A DNA stretch of 64,000 nucleotides from Strongylocentrotus droebachiensis (GCA_035222895.1 JAVYIG010000701.1:1-64000), one strand, 5' to 3'; counted from the first letter of the stretch, positions 23,005 to 35,744 are shown. Notes: generated from the sequence alone by a model not told the origin. Numbers and translations are program-made.

Positions 23005-24229
23005 AGATGAAATAGAAAAAAATGGCATAGAACCATGTTAACAATAGAGAGGACAAAAGAAATCAAATTTTTGAAGGATAATTCACAGTATTATTGTGTT
23101 AAGGTAACTATTATGTGCTTATAATTTGTTTTGGAATTGTTTGAGATGTGGATAATACGGGGTACTTATATCGTGTTCATTAACAACTATATGGCTGAAT
23201 TGTTTTTAAAGTTTATATGCTTAATACAGGAAATGAAAAGGATTATTGGAATTTCCTTAAGCCTTTCATTATAATATGACTGAGTGTAGAAATGGTCACT
23301 TGAGACTATTATTTCCGAGACCTTAAAGAGAAGGTTGAGTTCTGGGAAGAGGTGAACAATTATTTGTAAGCGTTGTCATTGTATAATGCAAGTGTGGAAG
23401 AACATCATATAAAAAATGTTCCCTGAAAAGCATGGCTCTTCAAATGCCTTAATATTCTAAATATTCTGAATATGGCATATTTATTATAACATCATAAAAA
23501 TCGGGACGGATTTTAATGCCACATGTTCTTGTAGTCCTATCTACATCTTTCTGCGTACGGTGCTGTAACTTTACCAAGACTGGGCCAAATTTCTTATCAT
23601 TTTGATGATTCCAGAACCTTGCAGTACACGCACAAATACTTATATGCTAGATACCTTTTCTGATCTATTCCACAAAGTTTCTTTGACAATGCAATCGCAT
23701 GACCAGAACTCAACTTTATCTTTAAGTACATGAAGATTTAAACATTGCCATTGTTTGATTGCATGTGCTATGACATTGGTGAATGTAAGTAGGGCCCTCG
23801 GCATTGTTAGTCCTGTCTTACTTCTGACAGCAACAGAAGTGATTAACCTTTCATTTCGGTTTTGATTGATTATATTTACAGGACAATCAAATAACAGTAA
23901 AAATCCAGATAGAATAAGAGGAGACGTGATGGCTCAATGGTCACGGGGGGGGGGGGGTGGTCTCACATGTTAAGACATACGGGGGGGGGGGTGCCGCTCT
24001 AACTGGTCACTTTTTCACAAAAAATCCCTCAACATGGGTCCCACTTTTAACAAAAATACCATTAAAAATGGTTCTGTTTTTTCCAAATTTGCAAAAAATA
24101 TCAGGCAAACATCTGAAAAACACCCCAAAATTGTGAATGGGTCTTTTTTCGAGAAAAATGCCCCCTAATAATGGGTAGCGGTTTCGATACTTGAGCGGCA
24201 CACCCCGTCCAAACCAAATCTGAGTATCT
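23005..24229. other. Intergenic DNA with G runs, no gene seen
   Basis: AT-rich sequence with pieces of the CCAGAACTCAA repeat family near 23290-23345 and 23700. Two long G runs near 23945 and 23981 look like the inner ends of a decayed element whose borders cannot be fixed. Confidence 0.4.
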
Positions 24230-24430
24230 CCCTGGCTTAGTGGTAAAGCGATGGTCTCATACCTGGGATATCCCGGGCTCGGATCTAAGTCTATATGCGC
24301 TACTGCCCTTCGGTAAGGCATTATTCCTCATAACCAAGTCCCACGGAGAGGACTTAAAGGATGATGTCGGTCCCCTTGCAAGCACAAGCACATGCTTTCT
24401 TAGCAAATAGGTAAAACGGCCAAACTAACC
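24230..24430 (+). mobile_element. tRNA-derived SINE
   Basis: The head resembles a tRNA. An A-box-like TGGCTTAGTGG is followed by an arm with GGTCTCATACC and a B-box-like GGCTCGGATCT. A non-tRNA body follows. The acceptor stem does not pair well, so it is not a working tRNA gene. Confidence 0.55.
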
Positions 24431-24500
24431 AACCAACCCCCCAAAAAGAATATACATAAACAAATGAAAATGCAGCATACATCATGGATACATAATTATA

Positions 24501-24738
24501 CAGTTAACAACTAAATTATTCATACCCTTAACAAGTGTTATAATTTTTCAAGTGTGTGAACAATAAATTTGACTCGATCTATTTTCTTGAGAATGTTACA
24601 TAAAAATTATAGCTTCCTCATAAAGTATTAAACAAAGGCCCTAATTCAACCAGCCCACCTTTTATTCTTGAGTTACGAAATACACAACAAAAAAAAACAT
24701 CGAATTTACAAGGGGTATGAATAACTAAGTGTTAACTG
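24501..24738. mobile_element. TA-flanked MITE, family C
   Basis: The left end CAGTTAACAACTAAATTATT pairs with the right end read in reverse. TA lies on both sides. The same family lies in EFTUD2 intron 13 (56817-57040); both share the inner block AAAGGCCCTAATTCAACCAG with small changes. Probably mobilised by a mariner-type source. Confidence 0.8.
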
Positions 24739-24799
24739 TATAAACAAAAAGGTAAATCAGTTTCTCAAACATGTGTATACAATGAATAATGTTTCAACA

Positions 24800-25400
24800 T
24801 CTTGCTTTTTGCTCCCCCTCCCACTCTCTCTCTCTCCTTTTACCTCTCTTGTGTAGCATTCGTCCATAGCTCTGTCACACACTCCTCTCACCTCCCCTGT
24901 CTTCTTATCTGTCTCTCCACTTTCCTTCTCTTTCCCGCTCTTTACCTTTTGTCCATCTCTTACTCGTTTTATCTATAATTAATTATGTTTCGTACTCTTC
25001 TCTAAAATTCTGTCTCTTTCTTTCTCTCTCTGTCTCTCTTTGTGTATAGCATTCGTTCATAGCTCTCCCACACACTCCTCTTCACCTCTCCCTGTCTTCC
25101 TATCGTGTCTTTCCTCTTCTTTCCCGCTCTTTTATCTTTTGTCCATCTCCTTCTCTTTTTAGTTATAATAAGTTTTCGCTCGCTATCTGTTTTTCTGTCC
25201 CTCTCTCTGTCTGTCTATTTTTCCTCTTTCTCAGTCTACCCCTTCCGACCTATGATTTTTCCCACGTAATTCCCTTTCCTTTTAGGGCATTATTTTGTGT
25301 AACTCTTTGACTATATATCTTTCTATAATTATCTCTCTATCTCCCTCTTTTACATAATTATGTTGATTGAGTTATGAAATTCTCGCTCCCTCACCTTTTC
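24800..25400 (+). repeat. CT-rich tract with internal duplication
   Basis: A pyrimidine-rich stretch. About 24850-24980 and 25045-25160 are direct copies sharing TAGCATTCGT, CATAGCTCT, CACACTCCTCT and TTTGTCCATCTC. Confidence 0.85.
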
Positions 25401-25689
25401 GCTGTAAGATATGAGAGGATGAGAATTAAATTCAATGCAAAGGGAAACGAAAGTACGATGTAGGCCAACTGAAAAAGCAAAGATTGTAGTCAATATTGAT
25501 CGTCATGATTGTTTCCTTTGTTCTCGCTTATGGTTTTCAGTTTCGATGGGAGTACATGACTGCATAGCCAGACACGATGAAAGGGAATTCCCCATCTCTA
25601 GTTTACTCGCAGTCTCATGTACAATGGTCAACATGTTTGATGCTGTAGTGTCTGTCGTCTGTCTTATGACGTTGTTAAAGATAATCTTG
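25401..25689. other. Intergenic DNA, no supported gene
   Basis: A 93-codon frame (25435-25716) exists but has no recognisable domain, and its end runs into a dispersed repeat. Confidence 0.4.
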
Positions 25690-25960
25690 AGCTCTGGTAT
25701 GGAAATCGTATTTTGAGAGGAAATTGCTCTGATTTATTCTGGATAATTTTTCCTGCAGTAGATCGATTCTTTGAATCAGTAGAATAAAAGATAACCCACA
25801 AAAACTTGCTGGAAATCATATTCGATAAAAAACCACAACTCCCATTTGCACATCTACTTACCTTGATTTCCTTATCTGTTTATGCTCATTACTCGGCCCC
25901 CATACATTTTCAACTAATGTCATTTATTTGTTATCTTGAACATGCAATGTAAGTCTTCTT
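25690..25960 (-). repeat. Dispersed repeat, inverted partner of 13.7 kb
   Basis: The reverse complement matches 13655-13935 over most of its length with many substitutions and gaps. The two copies flank the TPR-TIR gene in opposite orientation. Confidence 0.65.
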
Positions 25961-26204
25961 GGATTATGTGAGAATTAATTTTTCTATATCATTACCAGAA
26001 CTCATGCTTATCTTTAATGATTGATTGCTATAAATACTGAAATAAACATGCAGAGGCCTATGCTATTAAAGCTACATGTACATGCTCTTATGAATGTTCT
26101 GAATTAAAATGTCAGAAAATAAAACATCGATTTGAACGTCCCTGTAATCTGCTATTTCAAGTGAATCAGTTTAGAAGTGAGTGCGCGAAAAAAAGAGAAA
26201 AGGT

Positions 26205-26241
<37 letters not shown>

Positions 26242-26305
26242 AAAGAAAGAAAACCAAAATACAAAAGTTAGTAGAGAGAGTGTGTGTGTGGGTGTGGGGG
26301 GGGCG
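26205..26305 (+). repeat. GA then GT microsatellite
   Basis: AG dinucleotide run, G run, then TG-rich sequence immediately before the 5.2 kb element. Confidence 0.9.
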
Positions 26306-26719
26306 GTGTGATTATGTGTCACGGTGGTGTCAGGGGCGTCGCTAGACCTTTTTCAGTGAGGGGGGGGGGGGGGGAGGGTGTAGAGGCCAATGATTACTGA
26401 CAAAAAATAGCGACCAAATTACCGACAAAATTAAATGTCCAATATCTACAAATTTAACCCTATAAACCCGGGGCCGAAGGCTAAATTGTTTTTCCTATGG
26501 ACTATCTATAGATAGTACTATATATAGTACTATAATATAGTACTTGCATATGCGCAAATGGTCATTTTCCTCGACGACATAAATATACGAATTATTTCGT
26601 CAACTTAGTCAGCATCATAGCTGATATATTTTAATGCAGGCGCGGAGCTAGGATCTTATTTTAGGGAGGGTGGTAGTGAGCAAGCGAATCACTTAAAGAG
26701 CGCTCATTAGGGGGTGTGG

Positions 26720-27760
26720 GTAATAGGCCTCTAAATTATTAGGAAAAGAAGACGATTTATTGTACCTTTCTCGACTGTTAATCCTTGTCTTAATGAAGTT
26801 TCCCCCCCCCCCTCCCTCCCGCGTGAAGCGCGAATGCTTTAACGTTTCATTAAATTATTATGAAAAGAAGACGATTTGCTGGACCGTTCTCTACTGTTAA
26901 GCCTTGCCTGAATTCAGTTTCTCCCCCTCCCGCGCGAAGCGCGGAAGTTTTGGTGTTTCATTAAATTATTAGAGAAAGTAGACGATTCGTTGAACCTTGC
27001 TCGACTCTTGATCCTTGTCTGATGAAGTTTTCCCTCCCCCCCCCCCCCCCCCCCGCGCGAAGCGCGAAAATTTTGACGTTTCATTAAATTATTAGAGAAA
27101 GAAGACGATTCGTTGTACCGTTCTCGACTCGTCTAAATGAAGTTTTCTCCCTTCGCGCGAAGCGCGGAATTTTTGGCGTTTCATCACAATATAGAGAAAG
27201 GAAGACGATTCGTCGTACCGTTTTCGACTCTTATTACTCCCTTATTCATCTGAATTCAGTTTCCCCTTCTACGCGAAGCGCGGAAGCTTTGACGTTTCAT
27301 TAAATTATTAGAAAAAGAAGACGATTCGTTTGTACCGTTTTCGACTCTTAATAAGCCCTATTTGGTGTACTGTTTTCGACTCTTAATCCTTATCTGAATT
27401 TAGTTGTCCCCCTTCCGCGCGAAGTTCGGAGGTTTTGACGTTTCATTAAATTATTAGAGAAAGTAGACGGTTCGTCGAACCGTGCTCGACTCTTAATCCT
27501 TGTCTGAATAAAGCTTCCCCCTCCCGCGCGAAGCGCAAATTTTTGTTGACGTTTCATTGAATTATTAGAGAAAGAAGATGATTCGTTGTACCGTTTTCGA
27601 CTCTTAATAAGCCCTAATTGTATGAATTCATATTTCCCCTTCCGCACGAAGCGCGGATTTTTTTTTGGCGTTTCATTACAATATAGAGAAAGAAGACGAT
27701 TCGTCGTACCGTTGTTGACTCTTAAACCTTGTTTGAATTTAGTTTCCCCGAAAATTTTAA
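26720..27760. repeat. ~109-bp minisatellite, block 1
   Basis: Units carry CGCGCGAAGCGCGG, then TTTGACGTTTCATTAAATTA, AGAGAAAGAAGACGATTCG, TACCGTTCTCGACTCTTAAT and TTGTCTGAATTCAGTTT. About nine units, diverged. Confidence 0.95.
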
Positions 27761-28004
27761 ACCTCTGATTTCTTTAGCTGATATTATAGGAAAAAGTGAA
27801 ACTTCGAGAAAATACAAGTATTGTAGTAGTAGTCACTCTTGAAGTCGTCACAGCGGATAAAAAGTCACAGTTTGTAGGGAAAAAAACTTGTCGGCCGACC
27901 GACAATATACATCTCACCGACTTCAAACTTCTGCATTGATATACTACACGAGGATCGAGCAAGAATACCGACACAGCTGACCCGACATAGCAACATATTT
28001 ACCC

Positions 28005-28330
28005 GTGTCTTTCTTGCTTCCTCGACGAGACGACTCCACCCAACAACCCCCTTCTCTCTTTTACTCCCACTCCTCCTCTCTCAGGCTCTTATCTCTCCTG
28101 TCTCTCTCCTCTCTTTCAACCCCGTTTTTTTTGTTTCCCTTTTACAATTTTTTCCTCTTTTTTTCTGTCTTTTCTTTCTTTTCCTTTCTTTCCTCTCCTC
28201 CCTCTTTTTCTTCTTTCTCTCTCTCTCTTCTCTTTTCTTTCGTTTCTTTTCGTTTCTTTCCTTCCTTTTTCTTTCTTTCTTTTCTTTTCCTTTTCTTTTT
28301 CCTTTTCTTTCCCTTTCCCTCTCTTCTTGA
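28005..28330 (+). repeat. Pyrimidine tract, copy 1
   Basis: TC-rich run with words such as TTTCTTTCTTTTCTTTTCC. A closely matching copy is at 31275-31440. Long low-complexity reading frames on both strands here are artefacts. Confidence 0.95.
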
Positions 28331-28339
28331 AAATCTTCA

Positions 28340-28700
28340 TTTTTTCATCACACTTTTGTGACTGCTCATTTAGTTTTCATTTGAAACATTAGGTTTCAAT
28401 GATTCTTTCCCGATACGTCGGATACATGGACACGCGTGACAAGTCTAGTTGAAATAAAACTCCTCGAGGGTTAAAATCCTGGTAATTAATATCTCCCTAT
28501 CCATGACTAATCATTGTTATGCTGGTAGCAGGGGCGTCGCTAGACCTATTTCAGTAGTGGAGGGGGGGGGGGGGGGGTTGTAGAGGCCACCGATCACCGT
28601 CAAAACTAGCCACCAATTACCGACTGAAATGGCGACCAAATACCTACAAAATGTATTAATGCCAATGTCTACAAATTTAACCCTATAAACCCGTGGCCAG
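28340..28700. repeat. Duplicated internal segment, copy 1
   Basis: From TTTTCATCACACTTTTGTGA to the second left-end copy CAGGGGCGTCGCTAGACC and its G run. The same segment recurs at about 30371-30660 with few changes, so the duplication is young. Confidence 0.85.
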
Positions 28701-30375
28701 GAGCTAAATTATCTTACAGTACCCCCCCCCCCCCCATTCCGCGCGAAGCGCGGGGGCTTTGACATTCATTTAATTTAGTAGAGAAAGAAGACGATTCGTT
28801 GTACCGTTCTCGACTCTTAATCCTTGTCTGAATTCAGTTTCCCCCCTCCCTCTGACTTTTCATTAATTTAGTAGAGAAAGAAGACGATTCGTCCTACCGT
28901 TCTCTACTCTATTATTGTCTGAATTCAATTTCCGCCTCCCTTTCACGTTTCATTTAATTATTAGAGAAAAAAAACTTTTCGTTGTACCTTTCTCGCCTCT
29001 AAATCCTTGTCCGACTTCAGTTTCACCCTTTCACGTTTCATTTTATTTTTAGAGAAAGAAGACGATTCGTTGAACCGTTTTCGACCCTTAATCCTAGTTT
29101 GAATTCAATTCCCCCCCTTCCGCACGATGCAGGGAAGCTTTTGACGTTTTATTAAATAATTGGAGAAAGAAGACGATTCGTTGTACTGTTTTAGATTTTT
29201 AATCCATGTCTGGATTCAATTATCCCCTTCCGCGCGAAGCGTGTAAGCTTTGACGTTTCATTTAATAGTTTCTCTTAATCCTTGTCTGAATACAATTTCG
29301 CCCATCCCCCGCGAAGCGCGGAAGCTTTCACGTTTCGTTAAATTATAAGAGAAAGAAGACGATTCGTTGTACCGTTTTCGACTCTTAATCCTCGTCTGAA
29401 ATCACCCCCCCCCCTCCCGCGCTAGGCGCGGTAGCTTTGAGGTTTAATTAAATTATTAGAGAAAGAAGACAATTCGTAGGACCGTTTTCGACTCTTAATC
29501 CATTTCTGAATACAATTATAACCTACCGCACGAAGCGCGTAAGCTTTGACGTTTCATCAAATAATTTCTCTTAATCCTTGTCTGAATACAATTTCGCCCA
29601 TCCCCCGCGAAGCGAAGAAGCTTTCACATTTCATTAAATTATAAGAGAAAGAAGATGATTCGTTGTACCGTTCTCGACTCTTAATCCTCGTCTGAATTCA
29701 CTCCCCCTCCCCCCTCCCGCGCGAAGCGCGGTAGCTTTGACCTTTCATTAAATTATTAGAGAAAGAAGACGATTCGTTGTACCGTTCTCGACTCTTAATC
29801 CTTGTCTGAATTCAGTTTTCCCCTCCCTCTGACATTTCATTAATTTATTAGAGAAAGAAGACGATTCGTTGTACCGTTCTCGACTCTTAATCCTTGTCTG
29901 AAATCAGTTTTCCCCCTCCTTTTGACATTTCATTAATTTATTAGAGAAAGAAGACGATTCGTTGTACCGTTCTCGACTCTTAATCCTTGTTTGAAATCAG
30001 TTTTCCCTTTTCCCTTTGACATTTCTATAATATATTAGAGAAAGAAGACGATTCGTCGTACCGTTCTTGACTCTTAATTAATTGTCTAAATTCAGTTTCC
30101 GCCTCCCTTTAACGTTTCATTTAATTATTAGAGAAAGAAAACAATTCGTTGTACCTTTTTCGCCTCTAAATCCTTGTCTGAATTCAGTTTCACCCCTTCA
30201 CGTTTCCTTTTATTTTTAGAGAAAGAAGACGATTCGTTGAACCGTATTCGACTCTTAATCCTAGTTTGAATTCAGTTTCACCCCCCCCCCCCCCTTCCGC
30301 ACGATGCGGGGAAGCTTTTAACGTTTCATTAAATAATTGGAGAAAGAAGACGATTTGTTGTACTGTTTTCGACTC
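28690..30375. repeat. ~109-bp minisatellite, block 2
   Basis: The longest block, about sixteen units of the same family, some shortened by loss of the CGCGCGAAGCGCG part. Confidence 0.95.
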
Positions 30376-30660
30376 TTTTTTCATCACACTTTTGTGACTG
30401 CTCATTTAGTTTTCATTTGAAACATTAGGTTTCAATGATTTTTTCCCGATACGTCGGATACATGGAGACGCGTTACACTCAAGTTGAAATAAAACTCCTC
30501 GAGGGTTAAACATCCTGGTAATTAATATCTCCCTATCCATGACTGATCATTGTTATGCTGGTAGCAGGGGCGTCGCTAGACCTTTTTCAGTAGTGGGGGG
30601 GGGGGGGGGGTTGTAGAGGCCACCGATTACCGTCAAAACTAGCCACCAAATTATTGTTCA
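30371..30660. repeat. Duplicated internal segment, copy 2
   Basis: Partner of 28340-28700, including a third copy of the left terminal sequence near 30566. Confidence 0.85.
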
Positions 30661-31275
30661 GTTCCCCCTCCCCCATTCCGCGCGAAGCGCGTGGCTTTGA
30701 CATTTCATTAATTTAGTAGAGAAAGAAGACGATTCGTTGTATCGTTCTCGACTCTTAATCCTTGTCTGAATTCAGTTTCCCCCCTCCCTTTCACGTTTCA
30801 TTTAATAATAAGAGAAAAAAAACTTTTCGTTGTACCTTTCTCGCCTCTAAATCCTTCAGTTTCACCCTTTCACGTTTCATTTTATTTTTAGAGAAAAAAG
30901 ACGATTCGTTGAACCGTTTTCGACCCTTAATCCTAGTTTGAATTAAATTCCCCCCCCCTTCCGCACGATACGGGGAAGCTTTTGACGTTTTATTAAATAA
31001 TTGGAGAAAGAAGACGATTCGCTGTACTGTTTTCGACTCTTAATCCATGTCTGGATTCAATTATCCCCTACCGCGTAAAGCGAGTAAGCTTTGACGTTTC
31101 ATCAAATAATTTCTCTTAATCCTTGTCTGAATACAATTTCGCCCATCCCCCGCGAAGCGAAGAAGCTTTCACATTTCATTAAATTATAAGAGAAAGAAGA
31201 TGATTCGTTGTACCGTTCTCGACTCTTAATCCTCGTCTGAATTCACTCCCCCTCCCCCCTCCCGCGCGAAGCGTA
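30660..31275. repeat. ~109-bp minisatellite, block 3
   Basis: About six units of the same array, ending at the second pyrimidine tract. Confidence 0.9.
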
Positions 31276-31445
31276 GCTTTTTTCTTTCTTTTCCTTTCTT
31301 TCCTCTCCTCCCTCTGTTTCTTCTTTCTCTTTCTCTCTTCTCTTTTCTTACGTTTCTTTTCGTTTGTTTCCTTCCTTTTCCTTTCTTTCTTTTCTTTTCC
31401 TTTTCTTTTTCCTTTTCTTTCCCTTTCCCTCTCTTTTTTTCCCTC
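31275..31445 (+). repeat. Pyrimidine tract, copy 2
   Basis: Nearly the same as the end of 28005-28330. The right end of the 5.2 kb element follows 100 bp later. Confidence 0.9.
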
Positions 31446-31556
31446 CCCCTTTTCTCTTTTTTCCCGACGGCAGCGCAATTTTACCGACAATATCCTGACA
31501 GGTCGGGGGGTGTCGCACCCACACACCCCCCCTTTGGCGACGCCCCTTGGTGGTGT

Positions 31557-32500
31557 GTAGTGTGTGTGTGTTGAAAAGAGAGAGATGAATGTCGATGGTC
31601 GATTTTTATTGTAAGTTAAAGAAGGCAATTAAGATTTAAAGGGAGAAGACTTTTTGCTTAAAATATCATTTTTTGACTAATTGAAATAAATTGTGGTAGT
31701 ATAGTAAATATTAATTTTCCCGTTTTCCAACCTTACACATGAAAATGAATAGCCTACCTGATTAGAGTAATTCATTTAAATTGATTGTTTCGGAGGTTTT
31801 GGGGAAAAGACAAAATGTATACATGTACATGCATCTGTAGGCCTATGAGCAATGGAAGATCTATAGGGCGCCCATGAGTCCTACCCATTATTGAGAGGAA
31901 AAAACAGGGATAACAAAGTCGCTAGAAATCCCTGGCACAAATTTAGGGAGCTGGAGTAGTTTGACGGACTCAAATGTGACTTCCGGACCGCATGACCGTT
32001 ACCAAAATCGCGGAAAAAGGGTCAATTTCAAGCAATGTCCGCGGACAAAATATTCCTCGAAATATAGAAAATAGCACATGTGTCCTCGAAATTGATAAAT
32101 AGGGGGTCAGGAAAAGGGAAAAGAGAAAACCGGGAAGAAAAATTCTCGGAGCCGAGTCTTGTCCTTGAAAAATGGTAAAATAGGGGTAAATTTGCAAAAG
32201 TGTACTTACAATCTTATAAATAGGGGTATTCCAAAGTACTATTTTGTCTTTGTTTTAACGTAAAAAAGGGGGTTAAATTTCACAAAATGTCCTTGAAATT
32301 GACCGCAAAAGGGGTTATATGCATATGTGGTAACGGGCATACGTGTCACCCTCTGCGGGGGAGTGACCCCACCGGGGGGTGGGGGAAATGACCAAGAAAA
32401 TTGTGAGCCCTCCCCTCCCGCAGAAAAGCGGCCAGGTACTAGGGGGGGGGGGGGGAATCTATTCGTAGTAGGTATTACTTAATCAGTCTTAAAAGACACG
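31557..32500. other. Intergenic DNA, possible decayed repeat
   Basis: No coding support. Repeated words of AAATAGGGG type and a G run near 32440 suggest an old element without clear borders. Confidence 0.4.
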
Positions 32501-32517
32501 TTCCTAAAAAAAAAAAA

Positions 32518-32554
32518 TCGCCACATGGTGTAGCTGAGATACACCATGTGGCGA
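32518..32554. repeat. Perfect 15-bp-arm hairpin between A and T runs
   Basis: TCGCCACATGGTGTA, seven bases, then its reverse complement, bounded by a poly-A run on the left and a poly-T run on the right that extend the stem. Confidence 0.95.
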
Positions 32555-32569
32555 TATTTTTTTTTTTTT

Positions 32570-34784
32570 ACATATAGAGTGCCGTGTGCATCAAGAAAGG
32601 GAGGATAGTTTCACCTCCCTTGTTAGGATTGTGGCTACTTTTAGAAACATGCATGCCTCTACGCATCGGCCTCTATCGAGTTTTGCTCTAGATGGCGCTC
32701 TTCGATCTTGAGGAGAAAATATAAAGTTCGAAACACGATAGCAAAGTCTTACAAACAAAAATCAACCTATTTCTTGTAAGGCAGTTTCAATAGCATTGTT
32801 AGTCACCTATCAAAATGTACGTGAATGGTTGTGATAATATGGATGATTATGATGCTGGTATGGATTGCTTTTGTTGATATCCTCTGTGCATGTGATGATG
32901 ATGGTGTAGATGATGATAAAGAAGATGATGATAAACGATGAAGCTTCCTGATAACTGAACTGTGTAAGTGATATTATTTCTAAAGGCCGAAACCTTGCAA
33001 AATTATAGAGGGTATTGCATGCCCTTAATTACTATTTTTTTACTAGTTAATTTCTTGATGAGTGCCTTTCGTGCTTTGAAGACTTTCAGTTGCGATGGAA
33101 TGACTTAATATTTCTCAACAATAAAATCTGCTTTATTGATATAAGCCAGGCTATTAATAAACCCCAATTCTGGTAATGATTGGGCAGCTTGATATAGGTT
33201 CTGTTGGAGTGTTTGTTGAACTTTAGAGATGTTATCTTCATATAGCATGAGTGCCATTTTTTTTTAAAGGTACGTTCGGCCTATTTTTATTATTTGGATC
33301 TAGCATATCTGCGGTAAACCAATCATTTATGATTCTCCATATTACAGGTTATTATGACACTCGGCTATCGAGAGAAAATCTCTCATGGACACATGGAATT
33401 TCAATAATTACTTGTAATCCCGCTTCACCGCTTGTAAATATATTGTATTTTGATAAGCAACTTTTTCATGTTGAGATATTGTTTTATGTGTCATTCCATT
33501 ACCCTTTTCAGTATTAATCATTTTTTGATCACATGTGTCAGCATATTTGGTTCCTGTTGTACACTGTTGCTTAAAAAGACAAAATAAAGAAATACGAGAA
33601 ATAAGTATAAATTTCAAATGGAAATCTCAGTTTTCTGTCTGAATCAAAACTAGCAAAACTAAGAATTGCCTAGTCTATTCATTAAGACTCTTTTTAATGT
33701 AAGCATGAAAAATAGAAATAATGATAAACTGATAAATCGTTTTATATTCTTCCAAGAAGTATCAAATTACAAATTATTACTATTTTATAATAGGAAACAA
33801 TTTTTTCTAGCTATACGAATTCGGTTTCTAGATGATTTAATCATAAGTTGTAGACTAGGATTTCATGGCGCTGATACTTAGACTGCATACACAACGCATG
33901 TTCACTGCTGGCGTTTTGTAAACGAATCGCAACGGACTTCGGCAGTTTCTCTTGTCTCAGATAGCATCATTTAAATCAGGATTGGGTGAGTTACTTCATC
34001 ATATTGAAATGTTTATTTGTAAATAATGGAATAATTTGATGTTTTAAATATTTGTTGTATCCTACCGGTCGTGAAAAAGAGGGGATATGGCACCTTGCTT
34101 CCCAGGTAAAGTGTAGGCCTAGTCCCATGAATTGCATATTGTGTAACGTATGACGTACGGGAGTTGTATTGCAATGCCAAAAAATGCCAATTCAACGGCG
34201 ATATATTTTCACATTCACTTTGTACACAGACTTTCATGTTCACTTTGTACAGAGACTTTCACGTTATGAGCGAATAATCCTGGGGAAGACGGACAACCAA
34301 TAAAAGTTGACAGTGAACTTGGCGTATTTTATTACTACCACTACCAGCGCACGGATCGGGAACCCAAAACCAGCAGAGTGCCGCAGAAAAAAAGCGGCTG
34401 CAATAAATAATGAAGACGTTCCTTATTTTTAAGGACGCAATTGGTCCGTGTTTACGAGGATTTCCTCACAGACCTCGCTTATGCGGACAATCCTCATACT
34501 CGGACCAGCGTCCCTACTGATAATACACTTTTTCAAAGGTTTCACGGCAAACTGCTGCACAATTACAATTGCATACCGTACCGACGAAGGGGTGCACATA
34601 CATGTACATGTAAGTGCGTGAAGTTAGCGACTGTAATCTCAGATCGTCATTTAAATTCATGTAATTAATTCACATTAGGGCGTATTACATCTGTGTAAGT
34701 AAATGATGATAAGATCTTGATTAGATCATCATACTTCCTCGCACAATCAACTTAGAGAGCAGGGGCCCCTTACTCGAAACCAAC
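32570..34784. other. AT-rich intergenic DNA, no gene seen
   Basis: Short frames only. There is a GATGAT-rich stretch near 32840-32940. A nearly exact small duplication of TTCATGTTCACTTTGTACA-like words lies near 34205-34260. Confidence 0.5.
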
Positions 34785-35009
34785 GACAAGACTAGGCCTG
34801 AGTCATCACGGGTTTTGCCGAACCCGGGTTTGACTTGAAAATTTCGGGCGGGGACCGGGTACCCGAAATTTTCACCACTGCACTGACACTAAAAATCGTG
34901 TGCATGCAGCGGCGGGAGTTAGACTAAGTTGCTGTTCTTATAATGCGACGGAAAGGACAGTTACTGCTTTCCAAACAATAAAATAATCAATTGAATTAAA
35001 TTAAGATGC

Positions 35010-35660
35010 TTTAAAAAATAAATAGATATCGTTTCAGTTGACGGTAGGTGTTTTTATCGCTCTAAAATTGAGGCTGCAAGAAAGGAATCACGCTTCGTGG
35101 TACCGATCGAGTGCGTTCAGAAACGGAAGTGGAAATAGATCTATGACCCACTGAAGACAGAGCAAGAAAGTGCCACACAGAAGACTAAAATGTTGATCAG
35201 ACTATTGCAATTAAATCGTAATACTCAAGGCATTAATTTGATTGTTAAATTATATCCACAATATAATGATTTACCCTTGATAGTTTGAGGAAGGAAAATA
35301 AATTAAAGCTCTTGAAATAACATCGAAGTGCCTTTCGTTCGTTCTAAAAATGCGTGTAACGGCAAGCAGAAGTTACGAGTCAAGCTTGATATGTTTACAT
35401 CCCTACACCGTCATCCGACCTGATCGGAACAATAAGCATTAAACCGATTAAAAAACATCACTTAAGACTTTGAGGGACTCCAATTCAACAAAATTACCGT
35501 AAAATAGTTATTTGCTTTGACAAATAATACTATAGATATTCATATTATCTTACAGAAATAATGATATTTCATGAGCTACGTACTCGATATCGAGTTCAGC
35601 TAGCCATCATTTTGAAATGAGACGTAGTTGTCATGCAGTAGACTGTAGAGGGCAGTATGC
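35010..35660 (+). repeat. Left arm of the giant inverted repeat
   Basis: Reverse complement of 35745-36610 minus the LINE insert. The inner 200 bp differ by only a few bases, so the arms are young or were kept alike by conversion. Confidence 0.9.
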
Positions 35661-35744
35661 AGCAGAGAGAGGAAAAAAGCGCGGGCCTGAGATCACGTGA
35701 TATTCACGTGACTATTACGTGATTTTTTCCCTCTCTGCGAGCTG

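Larger units (their letters stand above)
26331..31548. mobile_element. 5.2 kb hAT-like element with minisatellite body
   Basis: The 8-bp flank GGTGGTGT occurs at 26323-26330 and 31549-31556. The ends are CAGGGGCGTCGCTAGACC on the left and, reverse-complemented, AAGGGGCGTCGCCAAAGG on the right, so AGGGGCGTCGC is shared. A long G run lies about 30 bp inside the left end. The body is mostly a ~109-bp minisatellite plus two copies of a pyrimidine tract. Two further copies of the left end lie inside, at about 28530 and 30566. They sit within a duplicated ~200-bp segment, so the element grew by internal duplication or nesting. No transposase frame. Confidence 0.7.

Noticed and set aside
24230-24300. 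Possible tRNA gene (Met-like CTCATA loop)
   Set aside because: Stems do not pair properly and the segment leads into a SINE body.
25435-25716. 93-codon frame
   Set aside because: No domain, no splice context, overlaps a dispersed repeat.
28005-28361. Low-complexity frames on both strands
   Set aside because: Pyrimidine tract inside the 5.2 kb repeat element; the K/E/R-rich minus-strand frames are the same artefact.
31179-31628. 149-codon minus-strand frame
   Set aside because: Second copy of the pyrimidine tract plus the transposon end.
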